A DNA stretch of 64,000 bases from Salinirubellus salinus (lineage in GTDB: Archaea > Halobacteriota > Halobacteria > Halobacteriales > Haloarculaceae): NCBI RefSeq assembly GCF_025231485.1, contig NZ_CP104003.1:2666001-2730000 (forward strand). Direction: 5' to 3'. The notes beneath the pieces are model-generated. The model worked only from the letters and a program-made list of their open reading frames with translations, was not told where the DNA came from and ran no database searches. Shown here piece by piece: positions 57,345-64,000 of this stretch. The translations under genes were made by a program, and so were the position numbers. Every line of letters starts with the position of its first letter. Position 1 is the first letter of the stretch.

Positions 57345-60202
57345 ACGACCACCTCAGCGAGCAGCTCCATCGGGTGGTGGGTCTCGACGTCACGGTCGGC
57401 GAGTTGCTGGCTGCAGGAGGCACCGCTCGCGGCCACGAGGTCGGCCTCGGTCGCGTCGAGCTGCTGCTCCAGTTCCGCCCCGAGCGTCGTCGAGAGGTCG
57501 TAGTGCTCGGTCTCGTAGCCGAACGCGCCCGCCATCCCGCAGCAGGTCGCGTCGACGGGCCGGACCTCGTAGCCGGCCCGCCGGAGCAGCGCGACCGGGT
57601 CGGCGTCCCATCCCTTCGTCGAGGCGTGGCAGTGGCCGTGGAAGGCGACGGTCACGTCGCCGGCCTCGGGGAGCTCGACCTCGCCGGCCTCGACGCGGTC
57701 ACGGAGGAACGACGCCACCGTTCGACTGACCTCGGGGAGCCCGCCCGTCTCCTCGAGCAGGTCGTCGTACTCCACGAGCGCGCTGACGCAGGACGGCTCG
57801 ACGCCGACGACGGGGACGCCACGGTCGGCGTACTCGCCCAGGATCTCGACGTTGGTCTCGGCGAAGCCACGGGCCCGCTCGACCAGTCCCTGCGAGAGCG
57901 CGGCGCGCCCGCAGCACTCGACCTCGGGCACCTCGACAGCGTAGCCCAGCGCCTCCAGCAGACGGACCGTCGCCCGGCCCACCTCGGGGTGGTTGTACGC
58001 GGTGTAGCAGTCAGGGAACAGGGCGACGGTGCCGCGCTCGCCGGCCGCCGGCGCCGGGTCGTGGCCTGCGACCCACTCGAGGAACGACTCGCTCGCGAAC
58101 GACGGAAGCGTCCGCCGGCGGTCGATACCGAGCGTCTTCTCCGCGATGACGCGCCCGGGACCGAACGCGGCGAGTCGGTTCGCGACCGGCGCGAGCGCGC
58201 TCCCCACGCGGTTGAGGAGGCGGACGTTGCCGAACAGCCGGGCACGGAGCGGTACCCCGTCGGCCTGGTGTTTCTGGTGTTTCGCCTCCGTCTTCAGCTT
58301 CGCCATGTCCACCCCGGTCGGGCACTCCGTCTCACAGGCCTTGCACGCGAGACAGCGGTCGAGGACGGCCTCCTGGAACTCGTCGCTCGTCAGCGCGTCC
58401 GCGCCGAGGTCGCCGTCGATGGCCGCCCGGAGCATGTTCGCCCGCCCCCGCGTGCTCGTCACCTCCTCGCCGGTCGCCCGGTAGGAGGGACACATCACGC
58501 CGCCCTCGGTGGTCCGGCACTTCGAGCAGCCGTTGCACTGCTCGACGAGCGAGTCGAACCCGCCCTCGTCGCCGAAGTCGAGCGCCGTGTCGACCGTCTC
58601 GGGGTCGTACCCCGCGTACCGGAGGTGCTCGTCGACGGCCACGAGTTCGCCGTCGGAGGACGGGACCACCTTCGCGGGGTTGAACACGTCCTCGGGGTCG
58701 AATGCCCGCTTCAGGTCGACGAACGCGCCGTAGAGCTCCTCACCGTACATCTCGGGGAGGTACGCCGAGCGGAGGCGTCCGTCGCCGTGCTCGCCGGAGA
58801 CACAGCCGCCGACGTCCAGCACGATGTCGTGGACGGCCTCGGAGACCGACCGGAGGCGCTCGCGGTCACGCTCGGTCTGCAGGTCGAGGAACGGCTTGAC
58901 GTGGAGGACGCCCTGCCCGGCGTGACCGAACACGCTCGCTTCGAGGTCGTGCTCGCGAAGGACGTCGCCGACGCACTCGAGGTACGCGGCGAGTCGCTCG
59001 GGCGGGATGGCGGCGTCCTCGACGAACGAGAGCGCTTGCTCGTCGCCCATGCGCCGGTTCAGGAGCGGGTTCGACGCCTTGCGGATCTTCCAGAGCCGGT
59101 CCTGCGTCGCGTCGTCGGTAGCTCGCTCGACGGCGACGGTGGCCTCGGTCCGGGCCGCCTCGACCGCCCGGTCGAGGTCGGTCTCCTGGTCGGCGTGGGT
59201 GGTCTCGACCTCGACCAGCAACGCGGCGCCCGCCATCTCGGGGACGAGGTCGAACCCCCAGGCGTCGCGGGCGTAGCCGAGGACGGCGTCGTCGATGAGT
59301 TCGACCACACTCGGGTCGGCGGCCAACGACCCGGCGACGGCGTCGGCCGCGGCGACGACGTCGTCGTAGAACAGGAGCGCCGCGGCGCGTGTCTCCGGGC
59401 GCTCTGTGAGTTCGAGCGTCACCTCGGTGACGACGCCGAGCGTGCCCTCGCTCCCGACGACGAGACGCGAGAGGTCGAGCCACGAGCCGTCCGGGGCGGC
59501 GCTGCTCTCGAGGTCGTAGCCGCTCGAGTTCCGCTCCACATCCGGGTACCGGGTCTCGATGGCCTCGGCGTGCTCGACCGCGAGGTCGGCCACCGTCCGG
59601 TGGACCTCGCCGACCCGGTCGTCGCGGTCGAGGACAGCGTCGAGGTCGTCGGCCTCGCGTCGGCCGAACTCGGCGACGCTCCCGTCCGCCAGCACGCACT
59701 CGACCCGCCGGACGTTGTCGCGGGTCGTCCCGTGGCGGACCGAGTGTGGGCCGGCGGCGTCGTTCGCCACCATCCCCCCGATGGTGCAGGTGCTGGACGT
59801 CGACGGGTCCGGCGGGAAGTAGAGGCCGTTGGCCTCGAGTTCGGCGTTCAGGTCGTCGAGGACCACGCCGGGCTGGACGGTGACCGTCTTTGCGTCCGGG
59901 TCAAGCTCGACAACCTCGTCGAGGTGGCGCTCGCAGTCCAGCACGATGCCCTCGCCGACGGCGTTGCCGGTGAGCGATGACCCCGCTCCGCGTGCCGTGA
60001 TGGCGGTGTCGTGCTCGCGGGCGAACTCGACGACTGCCCGGACGTCCGCTCGACTCCGCGGGAAGGTGACGCCGCTCGGCTCCACCTCGTAGATGCTCGC
60101 GTCGGTCGCGTAGAGCCGCCGTGCCGACTCGCCGAAGTCGACCTCACCTTCGAGTCGTGCCGCGAGCCCGGGTGCGCCCCCGCTCGCGTCGTCGGTACTC
60201 AT
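57341..60202 (-). CDS. FAD- and Fe-S-binding oxidoreductase (GlcD-GlpC/D-lactate dehydrogenase-like fusion)
   Basis: 953 residues. N-terminal FAD-binding-4 domain (ITARGAGSSLTGNAVGEGIVLD...GVVLDDLNAEL, PPDPSTSSTCTIGGMVANDAAG) and FAD-oxidase C domain to ~residue 490. Two 4Fe-4S clusters: CNGCSKCRTTEGGVMCPS near 557 and CLACKACETECPTG near 620. Two CCG (cysteine-rich) domains: LFPDCYTAYNHPEV to VECCGRAALS, near 762, and FHGHCHASTKGWD to CCGMAGAFGYE, near 887. Such fusions oxidise 2-hydroxy acids (lactate, glycolate, 2-hydroxyglutarate) and pass electrons to quinone. First gene of the catabolic operon. Confidence 0.9.
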   Translation of the reverse strand: MSTDDASGGAPGLAARLEGEVDFGESARRLYATDASIYEVEPSGVTFPRSRADVRAVVEFAREHDTAITARGAGSSLTGNAVGEGIVLDCERHLDEVVELDPDAKTVTVQPGVVLDDLNAELEANGLYFPPDPSTSSTCTIGGMVANDAAGPHSVRHGTTRDNVRRVECVLADGSVAEFGRREADDLDAVLDRDDRVGEVHRTVADLAVEHAEAIETRYPDVERNSSGYDLESSAAPDGSWLDLSRLVVGSEGTLGVVTEVTLELTERPETRAAALLFYDDVVAAADAVAGSLAADPSVVELIDDAVLGYARDAWGFDLVPEMAGAALLVEVETTHADQETDLDRAVEAARTEATVAVERATDDATQDRLWKIRKASNPLLNRRMGDEQALSFVEDAAIPPERLAAYLECVGDVLREHDLEASVFGHAGQGVLHVKPFLDLQTERDRERLRSVSEAVHDIVLDVGGCVSGEHGDGRLRSAYLPEMYGEELYGAFVDLKRAFDPEDVFNPAKVVPSSDGELVAVDEHLRYAGYDPETVDTALDFGDEGGFDSLVEQCNGCSKCRTTEGGVMCPSYRATGEEVTSTRGRANMLRAAIDGDLGADALTSDEFQEAVLDRCLACKACETECPTGVDMAKLKTEAKHQKHQADGVPLRARLFGNVRLLNRVGSALAPVANRLAAFGPGRVIAEKTLGIDRRRTLPSFASESFLEWVAGHDPAPAAGERGTVALFPDCYTAYNHPEVGRATVRLLEALGYAVEVPEVECCGRAALSQGLVERARGFAETNVEILGEYADRGVPVVGVEPSCVSALVEYDDLLEETGGLPEVSRTVASFLRDRVEAGEVELPEAGDVTVAFHGHCHASTKGWDADPVALLRRAGYEVRPVDATCCGMAGAFGYETEHYDLSTTLGAELEQQLDATEADLVAASGASCSQQLADRDVETHHPMELLAEVVV

Positions 60203-60372
60203 GACGCGAAGGCACTCGCCGGGCGGGGTTACGGCTTCAGGTGAACATGTGCCGGGGTTCATTAGCCCGCGCCCGACTTGTAAACGCTGGACATGTGTCG
60301 CCGAACGGCCTTGGCCGGCGCCCGCCACGTCCGGGTCGAGATGGCCGACCGAGACGCCACAGGGGGGGAACC

Positions 60373-61161
60373 GTGACCGACACGCCGGCGACGCGCGTCG
60401 CGACCTGCCAGTTCGAGCCGGTCGTGGACGACGTCGACGCCAACTACGAGCGAATCGACGCCCTGACCGAGCGGGCGGACGCCGACCTCGCGGTGTTCCC
60501 CGAGCTGTGCGTGACGGGCTACGACCTCGAGACCGCCCGAGACCGGGCGACTGGGGTCCCCGGCGACCTGACAGACCCGCTCGTCGACACGGCGGCGCGG
60601 ACCGACACGGAGCTCGTCGTCGGCCTCCCTGAGCGCGACGGCGAGGCGCTCTACAACGCGTTCGTGCTCGTCGACGGAGACGGCGTGCAGGCGACCTACC
60701 GGAAGTGCTACCCATGGGGTGCGGAGTCGGACGTGTTCGAGACCGGCGACGGACCGGTCGTCGCGGAGACGAGCGCTGGCCGCCTCGGGTTCCTCCTCTG
60801 TTACGACCTCAACTTCCCCGAGGCCGCGCTCGAGTACAGCCACCGCGAGTGCGACGTGCTGGCGGTGGGAGCCGCGTGGCGCACCTCGTTCCGGGCGGAC
60901 TGGCGACTGCTCGCTCGGGCACGGGCGCTCGACGGGCCGTGCTACGTCGTCGGCTCGAACCACGTAGGCGACCAGCGTGGCCGCGACCACGGCGGCGGGA
61001 GTCTCGTGGCCGGGCCACGAGGGGAGATGCTGGCCGAGGCCGGCGAGTCACCGGGCGTCGAGGTCGCGACGGTCGACGGGGAAGCACTCGGGACCGCACG
61101 CGACCTGAACCCGGTCCGGGAGACGCGGGCGGAACTGAGCGGTGGCTCACACGGTGAGTGA
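60373..61161 (+). CDS. Carbon-nitrogen hydrolase (nitrilase superfamily)
   Basis: 262 residues with the catalytic triad: Glu in AVFPELCVTGYD (~42), Lys in TYRKCYPWGAESDVF (~109) and Cys in GFLLCYDLNFPEA (~142). Length and spacing match the amidase branch. It may hydrolyse an amide or N-carbamoyl compound released in the pathway. GTG start VTDTPATRVATCQFEP, with a preceding purine-rich GGGGGGAACC. It is divergent from the FAD/Fe-S oxidoreductase, whose start is 170 bases away, so a shared control region is likely. Confidence 0.87.
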   Translation: MTDTPATRVATCQFEPVVDDVDANYERIDALTERADADLAVFPELCVTGYDLETARDRATGVPGDLTDPLVDTAARTDTELVVGLPERDGEALYNAFVLVDGDGVQATYRKCYPWGAESDVFETGDGPVVAETSAGRLGFLLCYDLNFPEAALEYSHRECDVLAVGAAWRTSFRADWRLLARARALDGPCYVVGSNHVGDQRGRDHGGGSLVAGPRGEMLAEAGESPGVEVATVDGEALGTARDLNPVRETRAELSGGSHGE

Positions 61162-61220
61162 GTAAGGGAGTGTCGTCGACGGTCGGTCGGGTGCCCGTGT
61201 CCGCGTCCGGTCCGCGGACG

Positions 61221-61442
61221 CTACCGCTCGGCCGGGCAGGTGCTGACCCCGAGGACGGAGTAGAGCCCGCAGGTCCCGCTCAGTCCGGTCACGAGCGCGA
61301 CGACGGCCACGATGCCGAGGACGGGTGACGCGATGGCCGGGAGGCCGACCTGCCCGCCGAGAGTGGCGAGCGAGAGGAGGCCGGCGAGGGCGCCGACGAC
61401 GATGCGGACGTTCTGGTCGAGCGAACCGACGTTTCGTTCCAT
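61221..61442 (-). CDS. DUF2892 (YgaP-like) small membrane protein
   Basis: 73 residues: MERNVGSLDQNVRIVVGALAG opens with the DUF2892 pattern (RNVG..DR/QxxR), followed by two membrane helices (LLSLATLGGQVGLPAIA and SPVLGIVAVVALVTGLSG) and CGLYSVLGVSTC with paired cysteines. The ATG at 61442 fits the family N-terminus. It is an intact copy of the gene whose remnant lies at 49345-49464 in the same orientation. It converges on the nitrilase gene. Confidence 0.85.
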   Translation of the reverse strand: MERNVGSLDQNVRIVVGALAGLLSLATLGGQVGLPAIASPVLGIVAVVALVTGLSGTCGLYSVLGVSTCPAER

Positions 61443-61502
61443 ACACGTACTGTGTTGTGCCAGAGACACAAGACAGTTGCCCCACCGGCGGGGAGCGCCG
61501 CC

Positions 61503-62183
61503 TCAGTTCCCGCCGTTCGTCGAGGGGAGCTGCGGGATGAGCCACGAGAGGAACGCGTCGGGACTCCGGGTCTGGGTCCAGACCGTCCCCTCGCCGGTGA
61601 AGGTACAGACCAGCCCCTCGCCGCTGAACAGCGTGGACTTGATGCCGCCGACGCGCTCGACGTCGAACGAGACGCTCTCCTCGAACGCGACGATGTGGCC
61701 CGTGTCCACGACGAACGGCTCGCCCGGTTCGACCGTGTGCTCGTCGATGGCGCCGTAGCTCGAGACGAAGGCGTCACCGGTCCCCGAGAGCGCCAGCAGG
61801 AACAGCCCCTCGCCGCCGAAGAAGGTGCGCCCGCCGCCGAACTCCGTGTCCACCTCGACGCCCGGTTCGGCGGCCACGAACGACGTGGACTGGACGTACA
61901 GCGTCTCGTCCTCGAGGCGGTGGTGCTCCATGTCGCCCGACAGCGCCGGGGCCAGCTGGAGCGTCCCCGCCGAGTTCGCGGTGAACGTGTTGACGAAGAA
62001 CGACTCGCCACCCAGCACGGAGCGCGAGAGCGACTTCAACAGCCCGCCCTCGGCCTGTGTCTCGACGTCGATGTCGCCGGCGTAACTCACCATCGCACCC
62101 GCCTCGGCCCGGACGGAGTCGCCCGGGGCGAGCGACAGGGAGAGCTGTGCGTAGGACGGCCTGTGGGATATCTCGTGTTCCAC
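61503..62183 (-). CDS. AIM24/TIGR00266 family protein
   Basis: 226 residues, beta-rich (tryptophan-RNA-binding attenuator-like double beta-helix). VEHEISHRPSYAQLSLSLAPGDSVRAEAGAMVSYAGDIDVETQAEGG starts at GTG 62183. LLKSLSRSVLGGESFFVNTFTA, GDAFVSSYGAIDE, VDTGHIVAFEESVSFDV and LFSGEGLVCTFTGEGTVWTQTRS follow, a clean match to the family. Role unknown; mitochondrial AIM24 supports membrane organisation. Haloarchaea often carry several copies. Confidence 0.87.
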   Translation of the reverse strand: MEHEISHRPSYAQLSLSLAPGDSVRAEAGAMVSYAGDIDVETQAEGGLLKSLSRSVLGGESFFVNTFTANSAGTLQLAPALSGDMEHHRLEDETLYVQSTSFVAAEPGVEVDTEFGGGRTFFGGEGLFLLALSGTGDAFVSSYGAIDEHTVEPGEPFVVDTGHIVAFEESVSFDVERVGGIKSTLFSGEGLVCTFTGEGTVWTQTRSPDAFLSWLIPQLPSTNGGN

Positions 62184-62255
62184 AGGACGTGTCGCCCGAG
62201 CAAACACATAGGCGTACCGGCGAAGGGCCCGCTACCGGGGCAGTACGGCTTCGTT

Positions 62256-63865
62256 TCACCCCGACAGCTGCAGCACGTCGGCGGGCGACACCAGCCGCTC
62301 GTCGAGGTAGACGTTCACCTCGTAGCTGGAGTCGGCCTTCGAGAGGTCGAGACGGTCGACGGAGCCGGTGAGGAGGAACCGGTCGCCGTGGAAGTTCGCC
62401 CCTCCGGGGTTCTCGGCGGGACCCGTCCCGCCGCTCGCGGTGAGTGTCCCGTCAGCGTTCCGCTCCGGCGTGTCGTCCGACCCTTCGGCCCGGAAGTCAC
62501 CACCCACCGTGTCCGGGTCGAGCGTCCCGTCGACCGTGAGGACGTAGTCCGTCGGCCCGTTGGCCGCGATCATCAGGGTGTGGACGGTGCCGCCGCCACC
62601 ACCGCTGGTGCTACACTGGGTGGTGCCGGTGTAGGCGGAGAGGTAGCCCTGTCCGACGCTGTTGTCGTCGAGGACGACGGGCGCAGCAGTGCCGACGTCG
62701 ACGTGGATACCGAACTGGGTCCGGAGCGACCCGGAGGCCGCGTCGACGACGTAGACGGCGTTATCGTACGTCGTCTCGTCGGGGTCACCGACGACGAGCA
62801 CGGCGTCGCCGACGACGAGCGGCGGGAGCGGACCGCTGTAGACGTTGGCGGTCCGGAACTCCCACAGCCGCGAGCCGTTGGCGGAGTCGAACGCGTTCAA
62901 CACGCCGTCGCGGGTCTCCCTGTCCCCCGGTCCGACGGTGAACGTGAACACCGTTCCATCGGCGACGGCGGGCGCGTGCCCACCGGCCCCGCGGTCGACG
63001 CGCTCCAGACGCCACTCCCGTCGGCGGCATCCAGCGCACGGACACCACCGGACCGCCCGACGTAGACCGTCCCGTCGACGACGCTCGGTGCCGATATCGC
63101 CCCGACGCCCGAGGCCCACCGTTGGCTGCCTCCCCCGGTATCGAGCGCGTAGAGCCGGCCGCGGTCGGTCGTGTAGTAGACCGTGCCGCCGTCGACCGCC
63201 GGGGGCCCGATGAATGCGTCCGAGTCGCTGGGAACGTGGTTCCATCGGCCGGAACCGTCGGCCGTGGCGAGCACGTAGAGCGCCCCCTGACTGCCCACGT
63301 AGAGCGAGTCGCCGTCGAGCGTCGGGTACGCCGGGCCCCGGCCCGTGCCCGCTCGCCATCGCTCGCTCCCGTCGCTCGCGTTCAGCGTGTACACGAGGCC
63401 GTGGACGCTCGGCCGGCTGTCCGGCCACGGCTCACTGACGCCGCAGTAGACGGTCCCACCGCCGACGGCGGGATACGACACCGCGTTGAAATCGCTGTCG
63501 GCGTATCCGGTCTGCAAGCGCCAGCGTATCGTCCCTGTGGTCGGGGCGACACAGATGAGCGACGAGCGATGGTACCCACAGGCATAGAGGTTCCCGTCCG
63601 CGGCTGCCAACGTGGTCTGCGTCCCCTGTAGTTCTTCAGGCGCGATCTCCCACGCCTGCTGCAGGTTCGCCGTCGGTGGACACTCGTCGGGACTGTACCC
63701 CGTGTTCGCGGCGTCGCCCTGGTACTGCGGCTTGCCGCCGCCCTGTACGGCACCGCGGACACGCGAGCTCCCGACCCCCGCACCCCACGCGACTCCCCCG
63801 AGAGCGAGCGCGCCCAGCAGTCGTCTGCGTCGCAGTTCGACCGCGCCCCCGGTGTGCCACGACAT
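62256..63865 (-). pseudogene. PQQ-like beta-propeller protein with apparent frameshift
   Basis: Two overlapping minus-strand frames join into one ~535-residue protein. The first, from ATG 63865, has a Tat-like signal (RRRRLLGALALGGVAWG) and beta-propeller repeats of the GGGTVYCGV / ALDTGGGSQRWA type (PQQ_2), then loses sense after VWSAS (about residue 290). The second frame continues GAGGHAPAVADGTVFTF with more repeats (NAFDSANGSRLWEF, VVDAASGSLRTQF) and a C-terminal beta domain ending VSPADVLQLSG. One base appears missing near 62984-62993, beside CCCC (62987-62990). Sequencing error, recent mutation or programmed shift are all possible. A minus-strand TATA-like TAGTTTAC lies ~30 bases upstream. 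Confidence 0.75.
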
Positions 63866-64000
63866 GACACGACACGTTGACCGAGCGACAGGTAAACTAT
63901 TCTCGCGAGTTCGTGATGGCGTGGTTGTCAGCTACTCACGTCACGGGAGTGACCGTGGCGCCACGAACCCCGCGGGGCCTATGACGTTCGGTCCGTACCA
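63866..64000. other. Upstream region of the propeller gene, window end
   Basis: 135 bases with a comparatively AT-rich stretch (63885-63915) holding the minus-strand TATA-like element. No gene can be supported in the remaining bases up to the window boundary. Confidence 0.3.

Noticed and set aside
57374-59980. 868-codon open frame on the plus strand
   Set aside because: Exact antisense of the FAD/Fe-S oxidoreductase gene; composition rich in Arg/Val/Gly with no domain. Long antisense frames are expected at this GC content.

Overview
The window is chromosomal DNA of a haloarchaeon (class Halobacteria). The evidence is very high GC with almost exclusive G/C third positions, acidic proteins, Tat-type lipoprotein signals (RR motif plus lipobox), near-leaderless starts with TATA-like boxes about 25-30 nt upstream, HTH-10 (Bat-type) and Lrp/AsnC regulators, 7TM/PAS histidine kinases, and a class III-type PHA synthase. 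There are no rRNA genes, CRISPR arrays or recognisable transposases. One tRNA gene, tRNA-Ser(GGA), is present.

Layout. 1-8.5 kb: end of a CPBP protease, GNAT acetyltransferase, second CPBP protease, PiT phosphate permease, a ThDP enzyme, a 3-hydroxyacyl-CoA dehydrogenase/APC permease operon and an Lrp regulator. 8.5-12.6 kb: dabB-dabA, an energy-coupled inorganic-carbon uptake system, with a nested inverted-repeat promoter. 12.6-19.5 kb: PAS/LOV-like protein, 7TM histidine kinase, PQQ sugar dehydrogenase, MATE exporter. 19.8-21.6 kb: RimK ligase fused to a RimB-like protease domain, a 46-aa zinc finger, and tRNA-Ser followed by tandem copies of its own 3' end. 21.6-33.5 kb: assorted metabolic enzymes (VOC, SDRs, RNase HI, HisD/HpsN-like dehydrogenase), an orphan peptide-type ABC binding lipoprotein, hydrolases and an aldo/keto reductase. 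33.5-42.5 kb: DUF2267 protein, hydrolase/phosphoribosyltransferase pair, a short class II ribonucleotide reductase, thiolase + DUF35 partner, PHA synthase with a helix-hairpin-helix tail, Na/Pi symporter-like protein, UspA. 42.6-49.2 kb: large receiver/PAS kinase, cyclase-family and FAH-family hydrolases, TauE/SafE protein.

49.3-61.4 kb is the most interesting part. Nearly all genes lie on the minus strand: a QAT-family (betaine/choline-type) ABC importer, a stress protein, an HTH-10 regulator, MmgE/PrpD, two metal-dependent hydrolases and a large FAD/Fe-S oxidoreductase, with a divergent nitrilase-family hydrolase. The segment is bracketed by a truncated remnant (left) and an intact copy (right) of a DUF2892 membrane-protein gene in the same orientation. 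I read it as a candidate catabolic island that imports and degrades an unidentified small molecule. The window ends with an AIM24/TIGR00266 protein and a beta-propeller protein carrying an apparent single-base frameshift.

Functional assignments rest on motifs recognised by eye. No database search was run. Start codons were chosen from signal peptides, family N-termini and promoter spacing, and are uncertain where stated.
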